Positions 20,619-28,702 of a stretch of DNA of 64,000 nucleotides are shown here, one piece after another. This DNA is from Dyadobacter sp. CY356 (GTDB taxonomy: Bacteria; Bacteroidota; Bacteroidia; Cytophagales; Spirosomataceae), in NCBI RefSeq assembly GCF_021440195.1, contig NZ_JAJTSZ010000002.1, positions 186,001-250,000 on the forward strand, read 5' to 3'. The stretch's first letter is position 1, and every line of letters starts with the position of its first letter. The notes under the pieces were generated by a model. The model was not told the DNA's origin, did no database searches, and worked only from the letters and a program-made list of their open reading frames with translations. A program made the translations under genes and the position numbers.

Positions 20619-20884
20619 GGTTTGCAACGTGAGGGTTAAGGGAGAGTGTAACGTCTCCTTACAAGATGGTTTAGTGAGGGTCAAATACGGAGTTTTGATA
20701 CACACTGAACACGTCTTGCTAATATACCACAATAACCCCACTCCACAAGCCCCTAACAGTCTAAAGATCAATATTTTCCAGCTTTAAGCCGACACACAAA
20801 AATAAATCTGCAAGAGGTTACAAATAGTAGATAAATTATTTAATATCTTGGAAACTTACTCATCTTTCAAATCCCCCTCATCTT
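20619..20884. other. candidate oriT / divergent promoter interval
   Basis: No gene fits in these 266 bp between mobC and the divergent coupling-protein gene. They hold an inverted repeat ggaga-N8-tctcc (20641-20658) and a direct repeat gtgagggt (20629-20636 and 20674-20681, spaced 45 bp). The second half is AT-rich. Position beside mobC and repeat content fit an oriT, but no known nic consensus is recognised. Confidence 0.45.
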
Positions 20885-22723
20885 ATGCCAGAACAACAAA
20901 ACCCTTACCGAAATTACCAAGTTACAGAAGATGACATGGCCGACCTTTTTAAAGAAAAGAACCAGCCGGAATCTGACATTAAGAAAGTTTTATTTGCAAT
21001 TGGCGTTGGGTTCTCAATTACCCTTGCAGGCGCTCTCTGGGGCTACGTTCGCGCGTATAACAGGAAGTTACACGAGATGGATATTCCCCCAACCTTGACC
21101 CCTCTGCATCCGTTAGCAAAGCGGTCTATGATTATCTTCGGTACTATATCAACCTTAGTTTCTCTTACACTTTATCAAATTATCAGTAATTCGATTGGTG
21201 ACCTGAGATTTCCAAATCCGGGGACAGTTAAATTCCTTCTATGGGTATTCATTAATTCTTTGGTCACTATCATTGTCATGAGAATGTTCAATGTATGGCG
21301 TGATAAAGAGTTTCTGCTTAGGACAAATTTAAACATGTTTGGATCAGCACGACTATCCACTGATAAAGACTTGGCAGACCTGACAGAAAAGCCCGGTTTC
21401 TATATAGGTGGCGGTTACTCATACCCAAAACAAGGTCACTTGATTTCTGTGGCCGGGACAAGATCAGGTAAGTTTACAAATTTAATTGCCCCAAACCTTT
21501 TAGGCGCTGGCGGTTATGATGGCTCATGGTTTGTTATTGATCCAAAGGGAGAAGCTGCGGCTGTAACAGCAGTTTACCAACATAGCCTCGGCCGGAATGT
21601 TCATGTCTTAGACCCTTGGAAGATTTATTCAGATCAGCCTTCTACTTTCAATCCGTTGGATATCATACCAAATAATAATCTTGAAGGTCTGGCAGATGAT
21701 GCCACTATGATCGCTCAAATGTTGGTGCCAGAAAACCCAAACTCGAAAGACCCGTATTGGGACAACAGTGCAAGGGCAATGATTACTGCAATGATAATGC
21801 ATGCAATCCTTGTACAGGCGAAGGAAGATGGCGGCAAAATTGATTTGTACGGTCAAGCAAGACCACTAAAACCAAGTTCAAAACGATCCTTAACTACAAT
21901 TTGGCAGTGGCTTAGGTTGTCGCCAGAGAAATTTGCAGATTTATTATTTGAAATGAGCGAATCTGAGAACGAAATTATAAAGGCAAGCGCCTTTGAAGTT
22001 TTGTCTGTGAAGGAAAACACCACCAACGGATTTGGCAGCATACTTTCAACTGCCCAAAGCCATACAGACTTCTTAAAATCACCAGCTTTGCAGGAATCAA
22101 TTTCAAGGTCTTCGTTTGATATAAGGAGCCTGACTGACGGTAAATCGACTATTTATGTTGTAATACCGCCCGACAAACTGGATTCCCATGGTAAATGGCT
22201 TAGGCTTGTCGTTTCAACCGCTTTACGTGCAGTTACACGAAATAAAAACAAACGAGTTGCCTTCCTTTTGGATGAGTTCAGTGCCTTGGGTAAAATTGCA
22301 GACATACCGAATTACATGGCGATGGGTGCCGGTTACAATATATCTATCTGGCCTATTTTTCAATCGCTTATACAATTGAAAGATAGTTACGGTCAAGGAT
22401 GGGAGGCGTTCCTCGGTCATGCGGCAATTAAGCATTTTTTCGGTGTAGGCGATAACTTTACAGCAGAATATGTATCGAAAATGGCCGGAGCATCGACCTA
22501 TATTGTTTACGATAGGGATATTATTGGGCCAGAAAAAGGGGAGCCAAGAGCGCGCGCATTGGTTACAGCGGACGAAGTTCGCCGTGGCTCGTCAAATAAG
22601 ATATTTGCTTTCGTAGAACAGCGTCCATTGGCACTGTTTGATAAATTCCCATACTATGAGATGCCCGTAATAAAAGACCGCGCCGAAGCTAATCCTTACT
22701 ACGTGGCCGAACCTACAATTTAG
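20885..22723 (+). CDS. TraG/VirD4-type type IV coupling protein
   Basis: Hexameric inner-membrane ATPase that brings relaxosomes and protein substrates to a type IV secretion channel. 612 residues: three probable membrane helices (about 36-55, 82-100, 115-134), Walker A region GTRSGK (191-196; followed by F where classic P-loops have S/T, as VirD4 proteins have G), FVIDPKGE, and Walker B FLLDEFSALG near 460. No VirB genes accompany it. It is the only mobilization gene transcribed rightward from the oriT interval, and its end overlaps the convergent toprim gene by 11 bp. Confidence 0.9.
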   Translation: MPEQQNPYRNYQVTEDDMADLFKEKNQPESDIKKVLFAIGVGFSITLAGALWGYVRAYNRKLHEMDIPPTLTPLHPLAKRSMIIFGTISTLVSLTLYQIISNSIGDLRFPNPGTVKFLLWVFINSLVTIIVMRMFNVWRDKEFLLRTNLNMFGSARLSTDKDLADLTEKPGFYIGGGYSYPKQGHLISVAGTRSGKFTNLIAPNLLGAGGYDGSWFVIDPKGEAAAVTAVYQHSLGRNVHVLDPWKIYSDQPSTFNPLDIIPNNNLEGLADDATMIAQMLVPENPNSKDPYWDNSARAMITAMIMHAILVQAKEDGGKIDLYGQARPLKPSSKRSLTTIWQWLRLSPEKFADLLFEMSESENEIIKASAFEVLSVKENTTNGFGSILSTAQSHTDFLKSPALQESISRSSFDIRSLTDGKSTIYVVIPPDKLDSHGKWLRLVVSTALRAVTRNKNKRVAFLLDEFSALGKIADIPNYMAMGAGYNISIWPIFQSLIQLKDSYGQGWEAFLGHAAIKHFFGVGDNFTAEYVSKMAGASTYIVYDRDIIGPEKGEPRARALVTADEVRRGSSNKIFAFVEQRPLALFDKFPYYEMPVIKDRAEANPYYVAEPTI

Positions 22724-23699
22724 GTTTCAGAGTATTTTGAGGCTGTGCTGTCCGTTCGGAATTATTCTGCGGGGTTTTGTCTCGCATAAAATAAGCGCTC
22801 AAGTCTTCAAAGTCTTTGTAAACTTCATCCATAAAGCCGTATTGTATGTCCTCGTCCTCCAAAATGGAGCCGAGGGCGTGCATGGCTTTCTCCCCTGCAC
22901 CTGATGCGTCATGATCTGGAAACGCGTACACACGCTTGATTACATCCTTTCTGGAAAGGATATAGGCGCCTACTTCCCCAATCATGCTGTCGCCATTGCT
23001 GCAAATAAATTCCTCATTGGGTTTCTGGCCTCCTTGCATTTGATCCCATGTAGCCAAGTCAAACTTGCCGTTAAAAACATAAGCTGTTACGTCTGTTTGC
23101 ACCGGGTGCGCTGGGAATGTTGTAATAGCTTTCGGGCCAACGCAGTTCTTGAACGGTTTACCGCCCCACTGACCATAGGTACTTATTTCATGGCCTCCCT
23201 TATCGTTTTCAAAGGAAATAGCGCGGAATGTCTTTTTGTTAAACTCAACATCTGCCTGTTTCAGATATTTTTGAATAGTGACCTTTGAAAGATTGCGCCT
23301 TTCCAGTTCAGCGACACAAGCACGGTCGTTGATACGGTCTGACAGTTTCTTGATCTTGTAAACTTCTGAATAGGTCACTTCTTTGGCTTCCCTGTAAATG
23401 GTTATTCGAGGCATACTATCGAACCTTTCCAGAAATTTCAACGCGAACTTTGTTGCCTCTGGATCGTTTCGCTTCATATCGTGGAAGTCAATAATAAGGT
23501 CAATTGGGTCACCTTGTGGGCGGTGGTCGCCAAAATCCTTGTATTTATTAATAGCTTTACGTACTCGGAAAGATGCCGTTTTTTCGTTTCGGAACGGTGA
23601 AAAGTAAGTAGCCTCTTTGACGTTATCCTTGTAAAGAACAGCGCCAAGGGCTTCCGCAACTTCCTGAATGGGTATTAGTTTAGCTTGTTCGACGTTCAT
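22713..23699 (-). CDS. toprim-domain (primase-like) protein
   Basis: 328 residues. An N-terminal segment like the zinc-binding part of Bacteroidota mobile-element primases (YFSPFRNEKTASFRV ... KYKDFG) is present, but lacks the CHC2 cysteines. A toprim core (about 205-290) has the DxD motif as FPDHDASG. The acidic residue normally in the first toprim motif appears replaced: VFNGKFDL stands where VFEG is usual. It may prime transferred strands or be a non-catalytic derivative. It overlaps the next upstream phage gene by 20 bp. Confidence 0.7.
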   Translation of the reverse strand: MNVEQAKLIPIQEVAEALGAVLYKDNVKEATYFSPFRNEKTASFRVRKAINKYKDFGDHRPQGDPIDLIIDFHDMKRNDPEATKFALKFLERFDSMPRITIYREAKEVTYSEVYKIKKLSDRINDRACVAELERRNLSKVTIQKYLKQADVEFNKKTFRAISFENDKGGHEISTYGQWGGKPFKNCVGPKAITTFPAHPVQTDVTAYVFNGKFDLATWDQMQGGQKPNEEFICSNGDSMIGEVGAYILSRKDVIKRVYAFPDHDASGAGEKAMHALGSILEDEDIQYGFMDEVYKDFEDLSAYFMRDKTPQNNSERTAQPQNTLKPKL

Positions 23700-24138
23700 G
23701 GGCTATGGCTTGGATTACTGCGTGAAGTTCGGCAAGCTCTTCTGTTAACAAATCTTCTGCTAAAAAAGATACAAAATCGTCATAGCTAAATTTTCCTTTT
23801 GATACAGAACAATATGCATTTCCACTCATCCAATTAATGTCAAAAATCCACCCATCAGGACGTATTGCCTTCAAAGCGTCACGGCTTCGGGTGTATTTAA
23901 TTGGCTTCCACCAAATAACCATTTCTCCGTTCTCTTTTGGTACAAAAACTCTCCATTTATTACCCCCAACGCCAATCCTTGCTTGAAATTCTAAAGGCCA
24001 CCTCTCAACCCATTCGGGAATTTTTTTGTCGTGATGGCGGCAGTACGCGGATACACGCGCATCAATCTCATCAAGCTTCGCCGTATCTGCGGGGTCAACC
24101 GTTTCAATCATCTTCAATATCATTTCAGCGTCAGTCAT
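23680..24138 (-). CDS. phage protein, possible ABA-sandwich domain
   Basis: 152 residues. N-terminal MTDAEMILKMIETVDPADTAKLDEIDARV and the central YTRSRDALKAIRPDGWIFDI recall the small phage ABA-sandwich proteins of proteobacterial prophages; function unknown. A strong Shine-Dalgarno site (aggagag) precedes the ATG, unlike host genes. It is the first phage-type gene next to the mobilization module. Confidence 0.55.
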   Translation of the reverse strand: MTDAEMILKMIETVDPADTAKLDEIDARVSAYCRHHDKKIPEWVERWPLEFQARIGVGGNKWRVFVPKENGEMVIWWKPIKYTRSRDALKAIRPDGWIFDINWMSGNAYCSVSKGKFSYDDFVSFLAEDLLTEELAELHAVIQAIAHERRTS

Positions 24139-24219
24139 TACTCTCTCCTATAAACACAATGCGTAAAAAAAAATGCAAGGAGCTGCAATGGCTATGATGT
24201 AGATTGGTATGTTGGTCAT

Positions 24220-24600
24220 TTATTTTCCTTTAACTTCAAAACTGTAACCACAAATACGGTCATAGTCTGGATATGAACAACCATCCTCTACGCCAATTCC
24301 ATCAACAATCTCCTGTATGAGATATTCTTTCACTTCGTGGGTGGCATATTTATCGTAAAATTCCGAATAGTCCAGATACTCATCTTCTGGCAATGACAGA
24401 AAATAGTCCTCATCGTATGGCTTAACCCCTTCTGGTAAAATTCCAGCAGTTACGTTCCAAACTTCCTCTGACCACCCATCATCACAATACTGCCCAAGGA
24501 AATCAAAATCTTCGATAGCTTTCAGCCACTGCTCTTTTGTCTCAAATGTTGTCGGATTTTTTGGCGATTGCCACTCTGGTTCAAAAATGTAGTATATCAT
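24220..24600 (-). CDS. acidic hypothetical protein
   Basis: 126 residues, very rich in Asp, Glu, Tyr and Trp (net negative); no membrane segment and no domain recognised. Strongly acidic small phage proteins sometimes mimic DNA, but nothing here shows that. Its ATG overlaps the stop of the 42-codon gene upstream (ATGA). About 80 bases without a gene separate it from the next gene downstream. Confidence 0.6.
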   Translation of the reverse strand: MIYYIFEPEWQSPKNPTTFETKEQWLKAIEDFDFLGQYCDDGWSEEVWNVTAGILPEGVKPYDEDYFLSLPEDEYLDYSEFYDKYATHEVKEYLIQEIVDGIGVEDGCSYPDYDRICGYSFEVKGK

Positions 24601-24725
24601 CTGCGTTTTTTCTCCTCTTTCATGATAAGTGTTCGGGTAATCTGTGCGGCGGTCTTGCAGTCCTCACGGCCTTCCAGTTCGGATAAGGCATCGTATAGAC
24701 CTTTGAGGTATGTTTTGCGGGTCAT
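24597..24725 (-). CDS. 42-residue phage microprotein
   Basis: Open from ATG to TGA with four-base ATGA overlaps at both ends, which is good evidence for a real gene despite its size. Charged (MTRKTYLKGLYDALSELEGR...) and helical; ends KKRR. Function unknown. Confidence 0.5.
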   Translation of the reverse strand: MTRKTYLKGLYDALSELEGREDCKTAAQITRTLIMKEEKKRR

Positions 24726-24925
24726 GGTTTCCTCGGTGGAAGTGGTAAGGGCATCCAGTGGGTAACATGTTTAAGAATTTGAGGTGCAGAAGCAATCCAT
24801 TCATTTTCTAACTTGTTGAAGCTCGCAACGTGCATTTTAAAACATAGGTTCTTCTTGGGGTTGTTGCATATCAAAATCCTTGTTCCATCCTTCGGCGCGG
24901 TTTCTATCGGTTGCCATTCCGTCAT
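24722..24925 (-). CDS. DUF551-like phage protein
   Basis: 67 residues with the DUF551 pattern: WQPIETAPKDGTRILI at the start and HWMPLPLPP at the end. DUF551 proteins are common in proteobacterial phages; role unknown. A second protein with related motifs lies at 47978-48343. ATGA overlaps join it to both neighbours. Confidence 0.75.
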   Translation of the reverse strand: MTEWQPIETAPKDGTRILICNNPKKNLCFKMHVASFNKLENEWIASAPQILKHVTHWMPLPLPPRKP

Positions 24926-25020
24926 TTAAAAAACTTTCTCAAAGGTGTTAACAGGATAAGAGCCGCACCGAAGAATACGATAAACAGCGTGGCAAGGGCA
25001 AGGTGGGTTAATTCAGGCAT
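24922..25020 (-). CDS. 32-residue single-span membrane peptide
   Basis: ATG to TGA, overlapping the DUF551-like gene by four bases. Nearly the whole chain is one hydrophobic helix (LALATLFIVFFGAALILL) with a basic C-terminal end. Size and coupling suggest a small phage membrane protein. Function unknown. Confidence 0.45.
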   Translation of the reverse strand: MPELTHLALATLFIVFFGAALILLTPLRKFFK

Positions 25021-25339
25021 TGTTTTCTTTCTCCTGCTGAATAAGGGATGTTTTAATTTCATCCGCTCGTTTAATAGTCACTTTTGTAGGACTATGTTTT
25101 TTTGAATGGGTTTGACAGGCTTCGATTGCTTTATCAATAGAATTCCAGCACTTTCCAAAACTTCCATTATCCGGCGGGGTACTAACGTGATCACCCCAGT
25201 TATTGCAATGATCCTGAATGAAGTAAGCGTGATATTCTCCGTCACGGTAAGAGGTGATCTTATATATTCCGGCAATCCAATAGGTTGTATCGTCCGCCTC
25301 ACCCCAAGGCTTAATTTTCTGCCAGATTAGATCAGTCAT
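25013..25339 (-). CDS. phage hypothetical protein
   Basis: 108 residues; Trp/Tyr-rich N-terminal half with beta character (TYWIAGIYKITSYRDGEYHAYF), helical C-terminal half. Not recognised. A Shine-Dalgarno aaggag precedes the ATG. It shares its first base with the last base of the upstream gene. Confidence 0.6.
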   Translation of the reverse strand: MTDLIWQKIKPWGEADDTTYWIAGIYKITSYRDGEYHAYFIQDHCNNWGDHVSTPPDNGSFGKCWNSIDKAIEACQTHSKKHSPTKVTIKRADEIKTSLIQQEKENNA

Positions 25340-25578
25340 TAGAACTCTCCTTTTGCAATTCGTTCAGCCGTGGCAATGCTGGCTTTCAGTGTGGTTGTGT
25401 CGATTGGTTGTAACTCTGGAACTTCACTGGCGATCTCCAAAGCTTCTTCAACCAGTTCAATATTGAACAATAACCATTCGATTGCGGCTTCGCGGCCTTC
25501 AGTTGCTTTCAGGTCTTGATAGGCTTCTTTGAAATCTGCTTTGTTAAATGAGTAGGGCTTGTTGGTTGGAACGGACAT
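25339..25578 (-). CDS. small phage hypothetical protein, first gene of a leftward operon
   Basis: 79 residues, mostly helical and acidic; not recognised. It begins the run of small leftward genes ending near 23680 and has both a TTGACA-type promoter and an aaggag ribosome site directly upstream. Confidence 0.6.
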   Translation of the reverse strand: MSVPTNKPYSFNKADFKEAYQDLKATEGREAAIEWLLFNIELVEEALEIASEVPELQPIDTTTLKASIATAERIAKGEF

Positions 25579-25603
25579 TGTTTATCTCCTTGGTTGATGA
25601 TTA

Positions 25604-25632
25604 ACCCTACCCCGTGTGGATAGTATTGTCAA
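25604..25632 (-). promoter_or_regulatory. E. coli-style promoter (TTGACA-17-TAGGGT)
   Basis: On the minus strand, TTGACA (25627-25632), 17 bp, TAGGGT (25604-25609), then aaggag and the ATG at 25578. The spacer contains tatccaca; the promoter at 49346 carries the same block inverted (tgtggata), a possible repressor site. Confidence 0.65.
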
Positions 25633-25673
25633 TACCTTTTATTGAGAAAAGTGAAAATAAATGCAGTTGTTAA

Positions 25674-26108
25674 TCAGTTATTTATCTGATTTGGCTTGTG
25701 GATATATACCTCGTGAATGTGAAATCTCAATGGTCTTCTGGACTTGCCGACATATAGTTCCAAATACAATTTCTGTCCTTCACGAGCAGGTGGGTTCCAA
25801 TTAAAATCGTATGGCGCCTCGAATGATAATATATGCTTGTCTTTTCCACCAATTTTGATAAAATGGTCTTCCCAACCTTCAATCCCTGTGTCCTGTTCTT
25901 CATATTCATACTTTGGTGGAAATCTCCTTACTGTTTTTCGCCACACAAGCCTCCAGTATCTGATTGCAACCGCCTTATCAGATTCGTTATAAATGTGAAT
26001 TTCATCATCTAGACCTGAATGGTATCCCGCATCAATTCGTACTCTGCCAGAGATGTAATCAAGAATTGCTTTTGCTATAGATACCAATGCACTTGCTCCA
26101 AAGTCCAT
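25674..26108 (-). CDS. hypothetical protein
   Basis: About 144 residues from the ATG giving MDFGASALVSIAK; upstream codons in the longer frame overlap a divergent gene and are unlikely. Beta-rich, with several Tyr/Trp/His and a C-terminal segment LRFHIHEVYIHKP. No family recognised. It is preceded by about 95 bp holding the promoter of the small-gene operon to its left, and is divergent from the DUF2958 gene. Confidence 0.5.
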   Translation of the reverse strand: MDFGASALVSIAKAILDYISGRVRIDAGYHSGLDDEIHIYNESDKAVAIRYWRLVWRKTVRRFPPKYEYEEQDTGIEGWEDHFIKIGGKDKHILSFEAPYDFNWNPPAREGQKLYLELYVGKSRRPLRFHIHEVYIHKPNQINN

Positions 26109-26193
26109 AAATTTTTGATTTAATATTTCTTCCCCGAAAACCCCCTTGTGCCGAAGGCGCGCCGAGCTTATACTTATTTGCAAAGGAATCCAA

Positions 26194-26610
26194 ATGTACA
26201 GATTTTTCACACCAGAAGAAGAAGCCGAACTACGCGCAAACGGTATGCAGACCGATCAGGGTAATGAGATTGACCCTAAGCCTGTCGTTAAGCTCTTCAC
26301 TTTAAACGGTCGTGCAATCTGGCTCCTGACTGAGCTTTCCCCGTTTTATGAAGGCATTGCCTTTGGTCTGTGTGATATGGGTTTTGGTGAACCAGAATTA
26401 GGTAATGTGTATATCCCAGAGCTTGAACTGGTCAAAGACGCGACAACCGGTCTTCCGTTAGTAGAAAAAGATGAAAGCTTTAACGCCACGCATACGATTT
26501 CGGTGTATACTGAGGCTGCACGGATGTGTAGGGAAATTACGGAAGACTATAAGGAATTAGATTTTGCAAATAATCGCCTTAAACGTAAAAGAGAAAATCC
26601 TTACTTATAG
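26194..26610 (+). CDS. DUF2958-family protein
   Basis: 138 residues with FFTPEEEAELRANG, PVVKLFTLNGRAIWLLTEL and GFGEPELGNVYIPELE, the hallmark segments of DUF2958, a family frequent on plasmids, integrative elements and phages of proteobacteria. Its role is unknown. An aaaggaatcc Shine-Dalgarno precedes the ATG. It stands alone on the plus strand among leftward genes. Confidence 0.8.
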   Translation: MYRFFTPEEEAELRANGMQTDQGNEIDPKPVVKLFTLNGRAIWLLTELSPFYEGIAFGLCDMGFGEPELGNVYIPELELVKDATTGLPLVEKDESFNATHTISVYTEAARMCREITEDYKELDFANNRLKRKRENPYL

Positions 26611-26618
26611 ATCAGGAA

Positions 26619-27221
26619 TTAAAAAATTGGATTTAATGCTATCCAGCCTTGAATAGTAACTACGTACTCATTGAATGACATCTCAGCCTTTGTCCAATTT
26701 TTCAAAATCAACACTCCCGGCAAATAATTTCTGTTAAAGTCTCTATATCTAGAAATTAGATATTGAGAATGAGGAATTACAGCTGCATTAGGAGACTTAG
26801 GAGCAAGCCAAGTCCTGACACTTTCAATCATCTTGTTAACTTTATTTTGATGATTGTAAAAATCCTGTCCCGCTAAATCTGAAAGGTAAGCCTTTGAATC
26901 ATAGTTCTCCGCTTCTAGTATCATGCAGCTCTTATTTTTGATTTTTTGAGTTCCATATTGCTTGCAACCCAAAAACAAGCCAAGCTCTAAAGGCATGTTG
27001 AGCCTCGAATCTGCTCGTGATATATCATGAATCGAATATTTGCAATCGCGTATTAAGTTCATAATGTTGTTAATACGAACATCGTCTGCATTATTAAATT
27101 CACGACTACACCTAGGTGTAAAGTCACAAGCGATTATAGTAAAAATCATCGCTTCATAAAGACTTTTGTACTTTTTATCGAAAGGGCAGTTTATAAAAAC
27201 GCTTTTGTCGTAGTCAGGCAC
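26619..27221 (-). CDS. FINCPFD-motif protein, possible defence effector
   Basis: 200 residues. The motif set FINCPFDKKY, FTPRCSREFNNADDVRI, YSIHDISRAD and NMPLELGLFLG recurs in a family of bacterial proteins that I recall without a characterised function. The alpha/beta pattern and conserved acidic/Arg positions recall nucleotide-handling folds such as TIR or deoxyribosyltransferase-like domains (inference). It is AT-rich and encoded directly downstream of a small basic protein, between phage accessory and lysis genes, a typical place for cargo. Confidence 0.55.
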   Translation of the reverse strand: MPDYDKSVFINCPFDKKYKSLYEAMIFTIIACDFTPRCSREFNNADDVRINNIMNLIRDCKYSIHDISRADSRLNMPLELGLFLGCKQYGTQKIKNKSCMILEAENYDSKAYLSDLAGQDFYNHQNKVNKMIESVRTWLAPKSPNAAVIPHSQYLISRYRDFNRNYLPGVLILKNWTKAEMSFNEYVVTIQGWIALNPIF

Positions 27222-27243
27222 AAAACGAAGTTTAAGTGTTGGC

Positions 27244-27582
27244 TTATTTTGATTTGTTTAATACTTCAAGCATGTCTTTTTCTGCATTGGCCGCCATAAC
27301 CTTATCGATGTGGGGATTTGGTGCGGCTGAAATAGTCTTTTTAACCGTTACTCCGCTAAATTTCTTCCCGTTAGAGCTTGCAACGAACTTTCCAGTGCTT
27401 GCCTCTTTCATGATGTAATTACCCGTAAGTGGGTTTTTTACTTGATAAGACGCACCCCTACTAGGTGGTAAAGGACCTACATGCTTAGTGGAAGGAGACA
27501 TAGTAGCTACACCCGCCCCCTTAGTCGTCTTCTTAGCGGAAGAAGAAAACTCAACATTTACTCCTTTGTGGTTCTTAGGCAT
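27244..27582 (-). CDS. small basic partner of the FINCPFD protein
   Basis: 112 residues, basic, low complexity at the start, with a C-terminal half (SYQVKNPLTGNYIMKEASTG) resembling short proteins that carry a Lys/Gly-rich repeat tail. It is 22 bp upstream of the FINCPFD gene on the same strand, so the two probably form an operon. Function unknown; a regulator, antitoxin or sensor role is possible. Confidence 0.5.
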   Translation of the reverse strand: MPKNHKGVNVEFSSSAKKTTKGAGVATMSPSTKHVGPLPPSRGASYQVKNPLTGNYIMKEASTGKFVASSNGKKFSGVTVKKTISAAPNPHIDKVMAANAEKDMLEVLNKSK

Positions 27583-27655
27583 ATTGTTATTGTTTACAAC
27601 TGATAAACGCCAAAAGTTACAAAAAAATTTCTTACTGTAAATGTCGGCACCCTAA

Positions 27656-27850
27656 TTATTTGCATTTAATGTGGCGCATTCTGTCATGTTCCAATACCTG
27701 ACGCTTGGTCTCTACCGTATCGTCAGGATGAGCTAATATCGTGCGTGTCCACTGGCATCCTGTGTCGATGATAACTGGCTTATTTACGCATCCAGCCATT
27801 AGCAGACAGCTCAGCATCAATAGCAGGATCGGTAAGCTTACTGATTTCAT
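27656..27850 (-). CDS. outer-membrane spanin lipoprotein (Rz1-like)
   Basis: 64 residues: lipoprotein signal with lipobox LMAGC (acyl-Cys 21), then DTGCQWTRTILAHPDDT, a pattern typical of small lysis-cassette lipoproteins of proteobacterial phages. Spanins fuse inner and outer membranes in the last step of lysis of Gram-negative cells. It starts inside the upstream Rz-like gene in another frame (71-bp overlap), the classic Rz/Rz1 arrangement. Confidence 0.7.
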   Translation of the reverse strand: MKSVSLPILLLMLSCLLMAGCVNKPVIIDTGCQWTRTILAHPDDTVETKRQVLEHDRMRHIKCK

Positions 27851-28022
27851 GGTCGATCTTCTCTCTCTGTGACGTGGCTTTTACGGCTTCTTTTGTTGCA
27901 ACAATACTTTGTTCCGCGATAGCAATTTTCTCACCATCATTCGCACCGATCCAGTGTCCGGCTGCATAACCAATGCTCAGGCCAACAATAACGGGTGCGG
28001 CATAGTTTAGGATTGGATACAT
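27780..28022 (-). CDS. inner-membrane spanin (Rz-like)
   Basis: 80 residues: N-terminal membrane helix (about 8-25), then a charged helical periplasmic stretch (KIAIAEQSIVATKEAVKATS). Short for an i-spanin, but in the right place, after the endolysin (16-bp overlap) and before the Rz1-like lipoprotein. Confidence 0.65.
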   Translation of the reverse strand: MYPILNYAAPVIVGLSIGYAAGHWIGANDGEKIAIAEQSIVATKEAVKATSQREKIDHEISKLTDPAIDAELSANGWMRK

Positions 28023-28471
28023 AGTTTAACCTCCGCCTGCCTGCGGCGTTCAAGCCCTTTCAGCTTTTTACCACCAGCCCAAACCCAGCGCAACATTTCA
28101 TTACAGCCGCCCAGGATGTCGCCCGAATTCAGTTTTTTCAGCAAAGTTGATTTGGCAAAAGCACCGATACCAGCATTATAAACAAAGCTGCCAAGTGCTG
28201 CACGGCGTGTATCCGGCATGGGGACTTTTACCAGCCTGTCAACGGCTGATATCGCCTGACCAAGCTCGGCATTTAATAGCCTGTCACACTCTGCAACGCT
28301 ACGGGTTTGGCCGATCTTAACGCCATCCGTGTGACCATAACAAATTGTAGGAACGCCAACCGGATCGAGATAGGCTATCAGGTTTAAGCCTTCATAATAC
28401 GAAACAATTGGAAGTGCGAATGATAATGCACCGGCAACCGCAACTCCGGCAACGCGTCCTTTGACGCTCAT
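28007..28471 (-). CDS. GH24 endolysin, SAR type
   Basis: 154-residue muramidase. The catalytic triad spacing of T4-like lysozymes is exact: Glu27, Asp36, Thr42 in YYEGLNLIAYLDPVGVPT. Residues about 6-24 form a weakly hydrophobic, Gly/Ala-rich segment without a signal-peptidase site, as in signal-arrest-release endolysins such as R21: membrane-tethered and inactive until the holin collapses the membrane potential. It overlaps the holin gene by four bases. Confidence 0.85.
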   Translation of the reverse strand: MSVKGRVAGVAVAGALSFALPIVSYYEGLNLIAYLDPVGVPTICYGHTDGVKIGQTRSVAECDRLLNAELGQAISAVDRLVKVPMPDTRRAALGSFVYNAGIGAFAKSTLLKKLNSGDILGGCNEMLRWVWAGGKKLKGLERRRQAEVKLCIQS

Positions 28472-28662
28472 TTGCTTCTCTTTTTCAGATACATAGAAAA
28501 CATATCAATGTATTTCGGGATCAAAAGAACGATCTGCAACAAAAGATAAAAAATCGTAATAATCGCAACCCACTCGTTAAGCGTGTAGCTGTAAAGGACG
28601 GCCCCACCAGCTCCGACACCCATTTTTGCGATTGCAATTTTGTCTTCGTCCATTTTGTCCAT
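28468..28662 (-). CDS. putative holin
   Basis: 64 residues with an amphipathic Gly/Ala-rich first segment and one strong transmembrane helix (WVAIITIFYLLLQIVLLI), then a basic tail ending KKRSK. Position directly before the SAR endolysin identifies it as the holin or pinholin. Two ATGs three codons apart (28662, 28653) could give dual starts. Confidence 0.65.
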   Translation of the reverse strand: MDKMDEDKIAIAKMGVGAGGAVLYSYTLNEWVAIITIFYLLLQIVLLIPKYIDMFSMYLKKRSK

Positions 28663-28702
28663 ATCCTACGTTAGGAAAGCGTTTGTAAATATTCCATATG
28701 TT

